A DNA stretch of 64,000 nt from an uncultured SAR86 cluster bacterium (GCA_902517565.1 CABYCU010000004.1:27514-91513), one strand, 5' to 3'. Shown: positions 24,832 to 35,635, numbered from the stretch's first letter. Numbers and translations are program-made. The notes: a model not told the origin generated them from the letters alone.

Positions 24832-25293
24832 ATTTTTTATTGCTTCTAAGACCTCCTTGGCATGACCAGAAACCTTAACTTTTCTCCATTCCTGTCTAAG
24901 TTTTCCAGTTGCGTCTATTAAGAAAGTACTTCTTTCGATTCCCATATACTTTTTTCCATACATACTTTTTTCTTTAATAACATCATATTGCTTACAGATT
25001 TTCTCATCAGCATCAGAGATGAGATCAAAGTTAAATTTCTCTTTCTGCTTAAAATTTTCATGAGATTTTATAGATTCTCGAGAAAGACCAAAGATAATGG
25101 TATTTTCTCTTGTGAATTGTCCTTTTAAATCTCTAAAGTCCTGCCCCTCGGTTGTGCAACCTGGTGTACTATCTTTTGGATAAAAATATAGCACCACATT
25201 CTTACCTTTTAGCTCACTTAAACTTATACTTTTGTTACCTGTACATTCTCCTTTAAAATTTGGTGCTTTATTATTAATCTTAGGTGTTGTCAT
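24820..25293 (-). CDS. bcp: Thioredoxin-dependent peroxiredoxin Bcp
   Basis: VVLYFYPKDSTPGCTTEGQDFRDL motif. Confidence 0.95.
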   Translation of the reverse strand: MTTPKINNKAPNFKGECTGNKSISLSELKGKNVVLYFYPKDSTPGCTTEGQDFRDLKGQFTRENTIIFGLSRESIKSHENFKQKEKFNFDLISDADEKICKQYDVIKEKSMYGKKYMGIERSTFLIDATGKLRQEWRKVKVSGHAKEVLEAIKNLGS

Positions 25294-25355
25294 ATTTCCT
25301 CCTTATTAAACAATTTATAATGATAGAATTCTAACATCGAGAAAAAATAAAAATA

Positions 25356-26252
25356 ATGTTTAATGTTAAGGGCTCAATTGTTGCATTAGTAACCCCCATG
25401 GACTCTGATGGAGAAATAAATTGGCAGGGGTTAAAGGATCTAATTGAATGGCATATCGGTTCTAATACAGCTGGTCTCGTTATGGTGGGCACTACCGGAG
25501 AGTCCGCCACGATAGATGTTGTTGAACATGTACAGATCATAGAAAGATCAGTTGGGATAGCGGAAGGAAGAATAAAAATTATTGCTGGCACAGGTGCTAA
25601 TTCAACAAAGGAAGCTGTATACCTTACTAGCTCAGCAAAATCAGCTGGGGCTGATGCAGCACTTTTAGTGACCCCTTATTACAATAAACCTACTCAAGAA
25701 GGCTTGTATAGACACTATATGTTAGTCGCTGATGAAGTTGACTTGCCCCAGATTCTTTACAATGTTCCTTCTAGAACTGGTTGTGATTTAATGAATGATA
25801 CTGTTCTCAAACTAGCACCTCACGAAAATATCGCAGGCTTAAAAGATGCAACTGGCGATCTTAATAGGCTAAAGGATCTTATAATAGAGTTGGATAAAGA
25901 AGAATTGAACAGCTTCCTTTTATATTCTGGTGACGATCCTACTTCAACAGAGTTTATTCTTAATGGTGGTAACGGAACAATTTCCGTAACTGCTAATATC
26001 GTACCTAAGATAATAGCTGACATTTGCCAACTTGCCTTGATGGGCAATTCAGAAGAGTCTTTAAAATTAGATTCACAATTAAGAGAATTAAATAAGATTT
26101 TATTTATTGAATCTAATCCAATTCCTATAAAATGGATGTTAAATAGAATTGGAAGGATAGCAGAAGGAATAAGACTACCGTTAACAGCATTAAATGAAAA
26201 GTATCATTCTGATGCTGAAGTTATTCTAAAAGACTTAAAACTATTGAATTAA
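25356..26252 (+). CDS. dapA: 4-hydroxy-tetrahydrodipicolinate synthase
   Basis: GTTGESATIDVVEH, TPYYNKPTQEGLYRHY, YNVPSRTGCD, GLKDATGD. Confidence 0.97.
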   Translation: MFNVKGSIVALVTPMDSDGEINWQGLKDLIEWHIGSNTAGLVMVGTTGESATIDVVEHVQIIERSVGIAEGRIKIIAGTGANSTKEAVYLTSSAKSAGADAALLVTPYYNKPTQEGLYRHYMLVADEVDLPQILYNVPSRTGCDLMNDTVLKLAPHENIAGLKDATGDLNRLKDLIIELDKEELNSFLLYSGDDPTSTEFILNGGNGTISVTANIVPKIIADICQLALMGNSEESLKLDSQLRELNKILFIESNPIPIKWMLNRIGRIAEGIRLPLTALNEKYHSDAEVILKDLKLLN

Positions 26253-26254
26253 TT

Positions 26255-27226
26255 ATGCTTAAAAAAACTTTAATTATTTTACTCTCAGTTTCGTTGACTT
26301 CATGTGGTTATTTCTTAACGGATCATAAATATGATTATTTAAAAGAAAGGGAAGAGTCACCTCTTAACATACCTGGCAATATTGAAACCCGACCAATAAT
26401 AGATTACTACCCAATTAATTCTGCTGAAGTGAATTCTGTAGAAAATGAATATAATATTCCCAGACCGCAGCAAGTTTTTTCGTCAGGAACTTCAAACGAA
26501 GTAAGGATGCATAAACTTGGAGAAATTCGATGGGTTTACGTAGAAACATTACCTAGCAGCGCTTGGCCTATGATGAACGATTTTTGGGTGTCCAGTACCT
26601 ATGGTTTGTCCCAGTCAAATCCCAATACAGGAATAATTGAAAGTAAGTTGATCGATTATGAAGGCAAAGAATCGAAGTTGGTTATGAAGATTGAACATGG
26701 GATCAGGCAGGCTAGTTCGGAGATTTTTGTAACTCATTTGGTTAAACAAGAAGAGGATTGGGTAAGGGTGTCCGGAGAAGAAAATTTAGAACAGAAAGCT
26801 TTAAGGAATGTACTGGACTATTTTGCCTCAACACCTCCTAGTGGCGGAACGTCACTTGTGGCTTTAAATCTAAATTATGGACAAAAAGCAGCTCTAAAGC
26901 AGGGTGATGATAATACTAGTTTTATCGAACTTAATCTTGAGTATGCTCGGGCTTGGGCTGCGGTGGATAGAGCACTTAAAGAAGCCTTAATAGAAGTCAG
27001 TGACCTAGATAGGGAGAAAGGAACTTTCTACGTAAATTTTTCTAGGAATGAAGAAAGAGGATTTCTTAGAAGAATGATTTCAAATAATTCTTTTATAGGT
27101 GAATTTAAAATCGAAGTGAAAGAAATTAATTCAAATACATGCTGGGTTACTATCACTTCTAAAGAAGACGAAACAAAATTATTTGAAAGAGATCTCCTCT
27201 CTGAAATTAATCAATCATTATCTTAA
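26255..27226 (+). CDS. bamC: Outer membrane assembly lipoprotein BamC
   Basis: Lipobox VSLTSCG; between dapA and purC as in gammaproteobacteria; two helix-grip-like regions. Confidence 0.85.
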   Translation: MLKKTLIILLSVSLTSCGYFLTDHKYDYLKEREESPLNIPGNIETRPIIDYYPINSAEVNSVENEYNIPRPQQVFSSGTSNEVRMHKLGEIRWVYVETLPSSAWPMMNDFWVSSTYGLSQSNPNTGIIESKLIDYEGKESKLVMKIEHGIRQASSEIFVTHLVKQEEDWVRVSGEENLEQKALRNVLDYFASTPPSGGTSLVALNLNYGQKAALKQGDDNTSFIELNLEYARAWAAVDRALKEALIEVSDLDREKGTFYVNFSRNEERGFLRRMISNNSFIGEFKIEVKEINSNTCWVTITSKEDETKLFERDLLSEINQSLS

Positions 27227-27232
27227 ATTATT

Positions 27233-27949
27233 ATGGAAAATATAGAAAAGGGTGAACTTATAACAACTGGTAAAGCAAAATCTCTTTATCAATCGAATCA
27301 AATTGATTATCTGGTAATGCATTACAGGGATGATACATCCGCTTTTGATGGAAAAAAGATTGAAAGCTTAGAAGGTAAAGGGACAATTAATAATAAATTC
27401 AATGCATTTATTATGAATTATCTTGAAAGTGAAGGTATATCTACTCATTTTATTGAACTTTTAAATGAAACTGATAGCTTGGTCAAAAGACTTGATATGG
27501 CTCCTGTAGAGTGTGTAGTAAGAAATGTTGCTGCTGGAAGTATTTGTAAAAGGCTGGGATTAGAAGAAGGGATTGACTTAAATCCTCCTACTTTTGAGTT
27601 CTTTTATAAAGATGATGAACTTGGAGACCCTATGATCAATGAATATCACATTAAATCGTTTGGCTGGGCAACGGAGGATCAAGTTAAACAAATGCAAACC
27701 AAAACATTTGAAGTTAATGAAGCCTTAAAAAAACTTTTTTCTAATGCTGGCATGATTCTAGTCGATTACAAATTAGAATTTGGAGATTTTCAAGGTAACC
27801 TCCTATTGGGAGATGAATTTACTCCAGACGGATGTAGGGTTTGGGATGCAGAAACAAGAGAAAAGTTAGACAAGGATAGATTTAGACAAGGTTTGGGAGA
27901 TGTTGTAGAGTCATATCAAATAATGGCTAAGAGACTTGGAGTAATTTAA
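27233..27949 (+). CDS. purC: Phosphoribosylaminoimidazole-succinocarboxamide synthase
   Basis: [39 protein letters not shown] motifs. Confidence 0.97.
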   Translation: MENIEKGELITTGKAKSLYQSNQIDYLVMHYRDDTSAFDGKKIESLEGKGTINNKFNAFIMNYLESEGISTHFIELLNETDSLVKRLDMAPVECVVRNVAAGSICKRLGLEEGIDLNPPTFEFFYKDDELGDPMINEYHIKSFGWATEDQVKQMQTKTFEVNEALKKLFSNAGMILVDYKLEFGDFQGNLLLGDEFTPDGCRVWDAETREKLDKDRFRQGLGDVVESYQIMAKRLGVI

Positions 27950-27993
27950 GTTACCAAATTCATAGATTTTAATCTAAGTCTATATAGTTCTAA

Positions 27994-28018
27994 TCTTGAC
28001 AATTTTTGTCGGGAATAG
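27994..28018 (+). promoter_or_regulatory. Putative IscR type-1 operator / isc promoter
   Basis: TCTTGACAATTTTTGTCGGGAATAG just upstream of iscR resembles the type-1 IscR site half-motifs TTGAC...GTCGGGAA. Confidence 0.45.
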
Positions 28019-28034
28019 TATCATTCTCACGCTA

Positions 28035-28487
28035 ATGAATCTGACCACTAAAGGTAAATACGCGGTTACGGCTTCTCTAGATCTTGCGATACACAACAAA
28101 GACTCTTCGTACGTTGCAATTTCTTCTATTGCTGCAAGACAGTCTATACCTGCACCATATCTAGAACAATTATTCCGCTTTCTCAGGAAAGCAGGAATTT
28201 TAGATTCTTTGAGAGGGCCAAGCGGAGGATACAGACTAAGAAGACCCAGCTCGGAAATAAAGATAGGTGAGATAATAGCTGCGGTTGAGAAAAGAATGGA
28301 CGCAACTCAATGCGGTGGGGTTGGAGACTGTAATGGGGGCTCTACTTGTTTAGCCCATAACCTTTGGATGGAGTTAAATAGCGAAGTTGATTATTTTTTG
28401 ATGAATATCTCCCTTGAAGATGTCATAAAAAATAAAACAAGAAATAAAGACAGAAACTTAGATAAATTACTAATTGCATCAGGATAA
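28035..28487 (+). CDS. iscR: Fe-S cluster regulator IscR
   Basis: [20 protein letters not shown], Rrf2 HTH, C-x7-C-x5-C-like cluster [13 protein letters not shown]; start set to 28035. Confidence 0.93.
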   Translation: MNLTTKGKYAVTASLDLAIHNKDSSYVAISSIAARQSIPAPYLEQLFRFLRKAGILDSLRGPSGGYRLRRPSSEIKIGEIIAAVEKRMDATQCGGVGDCNGGSTCLAHNLWMELNSEVDYFLMNISLEDVIKNKTRNKDRNLDKLLIASG

Positions 28488-28492
28488 AAATA

Positions 28493-29707
28493 ATGAAATT
28501 GCCTATATACTTTGACTACGCTTCCACAACCCCTGCTGACCCCAGAGTTGTTGCTAAAATGCAAGATTGCCTTTCTCTAGATGGAAATTTTGGCAACCCA
28601 GCATCAAGATCCCATGCGTTTGGATGGAAAGCAGAAGAGGCCGTAGAAGAGGCTAGACTGCACGTAGCTAACCTTGTTAATTGTGACCCAAGAGAGATTG
28701 TGTGGACATCTGGGGCTACCGAATCTGATAACCTTGCAATCAAAGGTGCTGCTCTTTTTAATAAGTCTAAGGGAAATCACATCATAACTTCCAAAGTTGA
28801 ACATAAGGCTGTTCTAGATAGTTGCAGACAACTTGAAAGAGAAGGTTTCGAAGTTACTTATTTAGACCCTGGTGAAAATGGAATAGTAACGCCTGAATTG
28901 GTAGAAAATGCTATTACAGATAAAACAATTCTAGTTACTCTGATGCATATTAATAATGAAATTGGAACCATAAATGATATTAAATCTATAGCTACCCTAA
29001 CAAGAAAACGAGGAATAATATTTCATGTTGATGCAGCGCAAAGTACAGGCAAGCTAGAAATTGATTTGTCAGAATTGGAAGTAGATTTGATGTCCTTTTC
29101 AGCTCATAAAACCTACGGTCCAAAAGGTATTGGTGCCCTCTATGCCTCCAGAAAACCTCGAGTAAGACTGGAAGCACAGATTCACGGTGGCGGTCATGAA
29201 AGAGGTATGCGCTCGGGTACCTTAGCTACTCACCAGATTGTGGGAATGGGAGAGGCTTTTAGGGTTGCTAAAGAAGACCTCAATAAAGATAATAAAAGAA
29301 TCAAGAAACTTAGAGATAAGTTCTGGGATGGACTTAAAGACATGGAAGAAGTTTATCTTAACGGGGATGAAGAAAATCGAGCCTCTGGATTCTTGAATGT
29401 TAGCTTCAATTTCGTTGAAGGAGAATCATTGATTATGGCACTTAAGGACATTGCGGTTTCTTCAGGATCTGCTTGTACCTCAGCTAGCCTCGAACCTTCC
29501 TATGTTTTAAGGGCAATAGGCTTAAAAGATGAGTTGGCTCATAGCTCAATCAGGTTTGCTGTTGGAAGATTTACTACAGAAGAAGAAGTTGATTACACAA
29601 TAGAATTAGTTAGAGATTCTGTTGATAAATTAAGAACATTATCACCCCTTTGGGATATGTATAAAGACGGGGTTGATCTTGACTCAGTTGAGTGGGTCCA
29701 ACATTAA
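28493..29707 (+). CDS. iscS: Cysteine desulfurase IscS
   Basis: [50 protein letters not shown]. Confidence 0.98.
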   Translation: MKLPIYFDYASTTPADPRVVAKMQDCLSLDGNFGNPASRSHAFGWKAEEAVEEARLHVANLVNCDPREIVWTSGATESDNLAIKGAALFNKSKGNHIITSKVEHKAVLDSCRQLEREGFEVTYLDPGENGIVTPELVENAITDKTILVTLMHINNEIGTINDIKSIATLTRKRGIIFHVDAAQSTGKLEIDLSELEVDLMSFSAHKTYGPKGIGALYASRKPRVRLEAQIHGGGHERGMRSGTLATHQIVGMGEAFRVAKEDLNKDNKRIKKLRDKFWDGLKDMEEVYLNGDEENRASGFLNVSFNFVEGESLIMALKDIAVSSGSACTSASLEPSYVLRAIGLKDELAHSSIRFAVGRFTTEEEVDYTIELVRDSVDKLRTLSPLWDMYKDGVDLDSVEWVQH

Positions 29708-29728
29708 TTTAACTAAATAGAGAAAGAT

Positions 29729-30133
29729 ATGGCATACAGTAAAAAAGTTATAGATAAATTTGAAAAAACTCTGAAAAATCCAGAAGAAAATAATGTTGGA
29801 AGATGGGATCCAACTGATTCAGATATAGGTACGGGAATGGTAGGTGCTCCTGCTTGTGGAGACGTTATGCGGATTCAGATAAAGTGCGAAAAGAGAGACA
29901 ATAGTCATATCATTAACGATGTAAAATTTAAGACTTATGGTTGTGGATCTGCAATAGCATCCTCCAGCGAACTGGTAGATATGTTAAAGGGGAAGACACT
30001 AGAAGAGGCCAAAGAAATAAAAAATAAAGATATTGCAGAAGCACTTGATTTGCCCCCAATTAAGATTCACTGTTCGGTACTTGCAGAAGATAGCATTCAT
30101 CAAGCAGTTGAAGATTATGAATCTAAGCTTTAG
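29729..30133 (+). CDS. iscU: Fe-S cluster scaffold IscU
   Basis: VGAPACGDVMRIQIK, KTYGCGSAIASSS, IKIHCSVLAED. Confidence 0.98.
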   Translation: MAYSKKVIDKFEKTLKNPEENNVGRWDPTDSDIGTGMVGAPACGDVMRIQIKCEKRDNSHIINDVKFKTYGCGSAIASSSELVDMLKGKTLEEAKEIKNKDIAEALDLPPIKIHCSVLAEDSIHQAVEDYESKL

Positions 30134-30135
30134 AA

Positions 30136-30510
30136 ATGGACAAAAATTCACTTAGTAACCCAAAATCTTTTGATCCAAGCACTTTTCTGTTAAGCGATAA
30201 AGCTATAGAGCACTTCTCAAGAAGTTTAAAAAATATGGAAAAGGCGAAAGGAATTAGGTTCGCTGTTTCGGAAGCTTCCGGTTGTTCTGGCTATACTTAC
30301 GAACTTGATTATGTTCTAGAGTCCTCCGAAAATGATCACGTCTTTGATTTTAAAAATATAAAGGTATTTATAGACACTAATTCTTTCAAGTATTTGAGAG
30401 GGACAACGGTTGATTTCGAAGTTGACGGAGTCAATCAAGGTATTAAATTTCTAAATCCCAATGTAAAAGCTGTGTGCGGTTGTGGTGAAAGCTTTGAAGT
30501 CGAACTTTAA
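30136..30510 (+). CDS. iscA: A-type Fe-S carrier (IscA/SufA-like)
   Basis: ASGCSGYTYEL and AVCGCGESFEV Cys motifs; between iscU and fdx. Confidence 0.88.
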   Translation: MDKNSLSNPKSFDPSTFLLSDKAIEHFSRSLKNMEKAKGIRFAVSEASGCSGYTYELDYVLESSENDHVFDFKNIKVFIDTNSFKYLRGTTVDFEVDGVNQGIKFLNPNVKAVCGCGESFEVEL

Positions 30511-30532
30511 ACAATTACTCTTTCGAATGTAA

Positions 30533-30871
30533 ATGACAATTATCAAGGTGTATCCTCATCCAGAAATATGCCCTGAAGGTGCTGAAATTCAAGCCAAACC
30601 AGGAGATACTGTTTGCGAAACGCTCCTAGACAACAAAATCTCTATTGAACACGCATGTGAACTATCATGTGCATGCACTACTTGCCATGTTCTGGTGAGA
30701 AAAGGGTTCTCTGATCTAGATGATGCCTCAGAAGCTGAAGAAGATATGCTGGATAAGGCTTGGGGGCTAGAAGCGCAATCTAGATTAAGTTGTCAGGTGG
30801 TCATAGGTGAAGAAGATCTTGAGATAGAATTACCAAAATACACCATTAATATGGTTTCTGAGCAAAACTGA
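30533..30871 (+). CDS. fdx: ISC-type 2Fe-2S ferredoxin
   Basis: CELSCACTTCHVLVRKG and RLSCQVV ligands. Confidence 0.95.
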   Translation: MTIIKVYPHPEICPEGAEIQAKPGDTVCETLLDNKISIEHACELSCACTTCHVLVRKGFSDLDDASEAEEDMLDKAWGLEAQSRLSCQVVIGEEDLEIELPKYTINMVSEQN

Positions 30872-31068
30872 TGATGATTTGGACCGATGTAAATGAGATT
30901 GCAATCGAATTGTATGACAAGTATCCTGATATGGATCCTACTTATATACTTTTCACAGATTTGCAAAAGTTAGTTATGGAACTTGAAGGTTTTGAAGATC
31001 AGAAGGATAGAGTAAATGAAAGGATTTTAGAGACCATACAAATGCTATGGATCGAGGAAAGGAATTAA
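30871..31068 (+). CDS. iscX: IscX
   Basis: WTDVNEIAIELYDKYPDMDPTYILFTDLQKLVMEL. Confidence 0.93.
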   Translation: MMIWTDVNEIAIELYDKYPDMDPTYILFTDLQKLVMELEGFEDQKDRVNERILETIQMLWIEERN

Positions 31069-31099
31069 TTAAGTTTATAAATATAAAAGGGAATTGAAT

Positions 31100-32746
31100 A
31101 TGGTCAAAGGATCAGATCTCCTACTGTCATGTCTTGAAGAAGAGGGAGTTGAGTATATATTTGGGCTTCCAGGTGAAGAAAATCTAGACTTTCTTCAAAG
31201 CTTGTCCAAGTCAAAGAAAATAAAATTAATATTGACTCGTCATGAACAGGCTGCTGGATTTATGGCAGCTACTTATGGCCGTTTAACTGGAAAAGCAGGA
31301 GTCTGTCTTACAACTCTGGGTCCTGGAGCTACCAATTTAGTCACTGCTGCAGCATATGCTCAACTTGGAGGTATGCCGCTTGTAATGATCACTGGCCAAA
31401 AGCCTATAAAAAGCTCAAAACAAGGCAAATTCCAAATATTAGATGTTGTAGATGTAATGGGTCCTATTACTAAGTCCAGTTATCAACTAACTTCTGCAGA
31501 TATTATTTCAGCAAGGGTAAGAGAGGCATTTAGGTTAGCAGAGGAAGAAAGACCAGGAGCTGTCCATTTAGAGCTTCCAGAGGACATTGCCGTTGAAGAA
31601 ACTGATCAACAACCAATAGCAAGAAGTATTTCCAGAAGACCTATTGCTGAGGGCAAGGCAATTGCAACAGCAGTTAAGTTGATAGAGGAAGCAAATTCAC
31701 CAGTTTTAGTTTTAGGTGGAGGTGCTAACAGAACCCTAACTAGGAAGATGCTATTCGAGTTTATTGATAAGACTAAAATTCCGTTTGTCACAACTCAACT
31801 GGGCAAAGGAGTAGTTGATGAGAGGCATTTGTGTTTTCTAGGTTGCGCAGCTTTATCAGCTGGTGATTTTGTTCATGCTGGAATAGAGAAATCTGATCTA
31901 GTAATTACAGTAGGACATGATGATATAGAAAAACCCCCATTTTTTATGAAGCACGATGGCCCTAAAGTTATTCATATAAATCATACCTCTGCAGAGGTAG
32001 ACCCAGTTTATTTTCCTCAAGTCGAGGTTGTTGGAGATATTGCTAATGCCATTTGGCAGATTAAAGAAAATATTCAAGTTCAAGATAACTGGAATTTCCA
32101 AGCAATGCTTGCAACTAGATTTGCGCATTTAGAGCACTCTAAGGAAATTAGAAGCGATGATAGATTTCCACTTTTCCCTCCTTATCTGGTAAGACAACTT
32201 AGAAATGTTGTCCCTAATGATGGAATCATCTCTTTAGATAATGGTGTTTATAAAATCTGGTTTGCTCGCGGTTACCCTGCTTTATTTCCTAGTACAGTTT
32301 TGTTAGATAATGCTCTCGCCAGCATGGGAGCAGGTCTACCCACCGCAATGGCTGCGAAGATGCTTAATCCAGATAAGGTTGTTATTGCTGTGTGCGGAGA
32401 TGGCGGGTTTATGATGAATAGCCAAGAACTCGAGACTGCAGTGAGATTAAAATTGAACATTATAGTTCTAATTTTGAATGATTCTGCTTACGGGATGGTT
32501 AAATGGAAGCAAGAAAATCAAGGTTTTGATGATTTTGGACTTTCATTCGAAAACCCAGATTTTGTTAAATATGCTGAAAGTTATGGTGCTAAAGGTCATA
32601 GAGTCAGTAATTCCAATGAATTTAAAGAAATCATTGAAGACTGTATTGCAACTCAAGGTGTTCATCTGATTGATTGTCCGGTAGATTATTCTGAAAATGA
32701 TGAAATTTTGAACAAAACCATCAAAGAAAAGAGCGCTAAACTTTAA
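31100..32746 (+). CDS. Acetolactate-synthase-like thiamine-diphosphate enzyme
   Basis: EGVEYIFGLPGEENLDFLQSL, RHEQAAGFMAATYGRLTGKAGVCLTTLGPGATNL, ThDP motif CGDGGFMMNSQELETAVRLKLNIIVLILND. Confidence 0.88.
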   Translation: MVKGSDLLLSCLEEEGVEYIFGLPGEENLDFLQSLSKSKKIKLILTRHEQAAGFMAATYGRLTGKAGVCLTTLGPGATNLVTAAAYAQLGGMPLVMITGQKPIKSSKQGKFQILDVVDVMGPITKSSYQLTSADIISARVREAFRLAEEERPGAVHLELPEDIAVEETDQQPIARSISRRPIAEGKAIATAVKLIEEANSPVLVLGGGANRTLTRKMLFEFIDKTKIPFVTTQLGKGVVDERHLCFLGCAALSAGDFVHAGIEKSDLVITVGHDDIEKPPFFMKHDGPKVIHINHTSAEVDPVYFPQVEVVGDIANAIWQIKENIQVQDNWNFQAMLATRFAHLEHSKEIRSDDRFPLFPPYLVRQLRNVVPNDGIISLDNGVYKIWFARGYPALFPSTVLLDNALASMGAGLPTAMAAKMLNPDKVVIAVCGDGGFMMNSQELETAVRLKLNIIVLILNDSAYGMVKWKQENQGFDDFGLSFENPDFVKYAESYGAKGHRVSNSNEFKEIIEDCIATQGVHLIDCPVDYSENDEILNKTIKEKSAKL

Positions 32747-32799
32747 ATAGAAAAGAGTTATAATTATTTAAGTAAAGTTATCCAAATTGGAGTTTAAAC

Positions 32800-34188
32800 A
32801 TGAGTACAGCAGAGTCTCAAACACCTAACGATTCATCTATTCAAAAACTTGTTGCAAATGCACATAATGCTCAGATGATATTTGAATCATTCACTCAAGA
32901 GCAAGTTGATGCAATTGTTCGTGATATTGGCAAATTTGTCTATGATAATGCGGAGTCATTAGCAAGGATGGCTGTCGATGAAACCGATATGGGTTCCTAT
33001 GAAGACAAGATTCTCAAAAATAAGGGCAAAGCACGTGTTATATGGAACAATTTAAAGAACAAGAAATCTCGAGGAGTGATTGGCGAAGATACCGATAATA
33101 ATCTCATGCTTGTTGCTAAACCGATGGGTGTTGTTGCGGCCGTTACACCTGTTACTAATCCTATCGTCACACCAATGTGTAATGGTATGTTTGCGCTTAA
33201 AACAGGCAATGCTGTTATCTTTGCATCTCACCCTAAAGCACAGAAATGTACTGAGCATTTAGCCACAGAATTTATGAAGATTATAAAATCTCATGGTGGA
33301 CCCGATGATCTGGTTCAGGTTGTCACAAAAGGTTCCGTTGAAAAGACACAAGAACTGATGCAGTCTGCGGATGTTGTAGTCGCTACTGGCGGAGCTGCGA
33401 TGGTCAAATCAGCTTATTCATCTGGTAAACCTTCATATGGAGTAGGGGCTGGTAACGTTCCTGTGATCATAGATAGAAACATAGATTTAAAAGAAGCTGT
33501 TGAAAAAATCGTTGATGGAGCCTCTTTTGATCATGGCATTATTTGCTCACACGAACAGTTTGTTATAGCTCCAGAAGAAAACTATGATGAAACAGTCCAA
33601 AAATTTACGGACACAGGCAAGGTGTGGTTTACAGATGACCAAGAACAGATACAGAAGTTACGTGATGTAGTTTTTCTAGATGGACACTTAAACAAAGACG
33701 TCGTAGGTAGATCTGCCAGTGAGGTAGGCCACATGGCTGGAATTGATGTTCCTGAGACTGCTAGGCTTATTCTGTTACCAGCTGATGGCTCTGGAACTGA
33801 GGATATCTTAGCCAAAGAGAAACTCTGTCCCGTTATCGCTATTGTTCCTTATTCAACTTTTGATGAAGCAGTCGCAATGGCTAAAGCAAATCTTCTTGTT
33901 GAGGGGGCTGGTCATTCAGCAGCTTTACATTCAAATAGTGATGATCATATAGAACAAGCTGGCCTTGAGTTACCGATTAGTCGTCTTGTTATCAATCAAC
34001 CAAGTTCAACAACAGCTGGAGGTTCATTAACAAATGGTTTTGCACCTACAACTACTCTTGGATGTGGCTCTTGGGGAGGCAATTCAATATCTGAGAATCT
34101 TGATTATAAACACCTCATGAATGTTTCTCGCATTGGGAAAATAATCCCAGATAAGAAAGTACCGACGGATGAAGAAATTTGGGCATAA
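32800..34188 (+). CDS. CoA-acylating-type aldehyde dehydrogenase (acetaldehyde/sulfoacetaldehyde DH-like)
   Basis: PMGVVAAVTPVTNPIVTPM, VVATGGAAMVKSAYSSGKPSYGVGAGNVPVII, catalytic region FDHGIICSHEQFVI as in AdhE/SauS-like enzymes. Confidence 0.85.
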   Translation: MSTAESQTPNDSSIQKLVANAHNAQMIFESFTQEQVDAIVRDIGKFVYDNAESLARMAVDETDMGSYEDKILKNKGKARVIWNNLKNKKSRGVIGEDTDNNLMLVAKPMGVVAAVTPVTNPIVTPMCNGMFALKTGNAVIFASHPKAQKCTEHLATEFMKIIKSHGGPDDLVQVVTKGSVEKTQELMQSADVVVATGGAAMVKSAYSSGKPSYGVGAGNVPVIIDRNIDLKEAVEKIVDGASFDHGIICSHEQFVIAPEENYDETVQKFTDTGKVWFTDDQEQIQKLRDVVFLDGHLNKDVVGRSASEVGHMAGIDVPETARLILLPADGSGTEDILAKEKLCPVIAIVPYSTFDEAVAMAKANLLVEGAGHSAALHSNSDDHIEQAGLELPISRLVINQPSSTTAGGSLTNGFAPTTTLGCGSWGGNSISENLDYKHLMNVSRIGKIIPDKKVPTDEEIWA

Positions 34189-34380
34189 TACTTGTTTAAT
34201 TAAACCTAGTATCTGCTTAAAGCTATACATAAGATTAATTCAAATAAATCTTACATCATTAAAGGATTGGCACCCTTAGCAGTGGTTTAATGAACCTAAT
34301 TTAGACAATTAAAGCCCTTTAAACTTTTGGTGAATACTCCATCTTGAGTATAATGCCGACACTCAAACACTAGGAAGAAT

Positions 34381-34785
34381 ATGTCATTAGAAAATACCTT
34401 ATCAATAATAAAGCCCGACGCTTACAAGAAAGGACACGTCGAAGAAATTTGCTCAAGACTTGAACAAGCTGGCTTAGCCATTAAAGAGAAAAAAACACTT
34501 CATTTAAGCGCCGATCAGGCAGAAGGTTTTTACATAGAGCACAAGGGAAAACCTTTTTTTGAAGATTTAATTTCATTCATGACCTCAGGTCCTATACAAG
34601 TACAAATCCTGGAAGGTGAAAATGCTATTTCAAATTACAGAGAAGTAATGGGTAATACAAATCCTAAAGAAGCTGCTTCCGGAACAATTAGGGCAGATTT
34701 CGCTGATTCAATTGATGCAAATGCAGTTCATGGTTCAGATTCTCCTGAGTCAGCAAAAAGAGAAATTGACTATTTCTTTGGATAA
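34381..34785 (+). CDS. ndk: Nucleoside diphosphate kinase
   Basis: [32 protein letters not shown]. Confidence 0.97.
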   Translation: MSLENTLSIIKPDAYKKGHVEEICSRLEQAGLAIKEKKTLHLSADQAEGFYIEHKGKPFFEDLISFMTSGPIQVQILEGENAISNYREVMGNTNPKEAASGTIRADFADSIDANAVHGSDSPESAKREIDYFFG

Positions 34786-34795
34786 ATAGTAAGTT

Positions 34796-35635
34796 GTGAC
34801 TGATTCGAAAGATATTCCTATTGGGGAAAGGCTTACTTCAGCTCGAAAGAAAAAGAGACTACGTTACAAAAAACTTTCTTCAGAATTAAATATAGAAGAG
34901 TCTTATTTAATTGCTTTAGAAGAAGAAAATTATGATTATATTCCTGGAGGTGAAGCCTATGTAAAAGGCTTCTTAAGGTCTTATTCAAAGAAACTAAATT
35001 TAGATCCTGATGAGATAATCTCTCAATATATAGATTCAAACTATAAAATTCATAAAGGCAAAAAATCTAACTATTCGTATAAGAAATTTGAATCTCCTAC
35101 AAATTATCCAATAATTTTTACCTCCATAGGCATTCTCTTAATAATATTGATTTTTATAGCTCTATTTCAAGAGGCTTCCAAAGACTCAATAGAAGACACT
35201 ACTGGATCAGAACCTTCTGAAGAAAAAAAGCAAGAAATTGAAAAAGATACCCAAGAAAATTCAGTAATTCTGAAACAAATTCACCAGAATTCTTTATCTT
35301 TAGATAAAATCGAAGAAAAAAAAATAATAGAAAAAAAGGAAGAGAAGATACTATCTTCAACAACAACATCAACAATTAATATAGAGGTTTACGATGATTG
35401 TTGGGTCGAAGTATTTACAAAAAAAGATAGACTGTTATATAAACTTGCAAAGTCAGGTGATACTTTTAATTTTTCTGTAGAGCATATAAAAATCATTGTT
35501 GGAAATTATAAAAATGTTCAAGTTTCATTTAATGATAAAATAGTTGAACTAGGAAAGTATGCAAACACCAATCAAGTAAGTTGTGTTGTTTTACCTCTAG
35601 GGGATTGTAGTGAATTCAGAACAACAAATAATTAG
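34796..35635 (+). CDS. rodZ: RodZ-like HTH/DUF4115 membrane protein
   Basis: [54 protein letters not shown], one TM, C-terminal beta domain; upstream of ispG; GTG start. Confidence 0.85.
   Translation: MTDSKDIPIGERLTSARKKKRLRYKKLSSELNIEESYLIALEEENYDYIPGGEAYVKGFLRSYSKKLNLDPDEIISQYIDSNYKIHKGKKSNYSYKKFESPTNYPIIFTSIGILLIILIFIALFQEASKDSIEDTTGSEPSEEKKQEIEKDTQENSVILKQIHQNSLSLDKIEEKKIIEKKEEKILSSTTTSTINIEVYDDCWVEVFTKKDRLLYKLAKSGDTFNFSVEHIKIIVGNYKNVQVSFNDKIVELGKYANTNQVSCVVLPLGDCSEFRTTNN

Noticed and set aside
34230-34253. TAAGATT...AATCTTA inverted repeat between the aldehyde dehydrogenase and ndk genes
   Set aside because: AT-rich 7-bp arms with a 10-nt loop, expected by chance in AT-rich intergenic sequence
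34266-34281. TTGGCACCCTTAGCAG upstream of ndk as a sigma-54 promoter
   Set aside because: GG-to-GC spacing is 8 nt rather than the required 10
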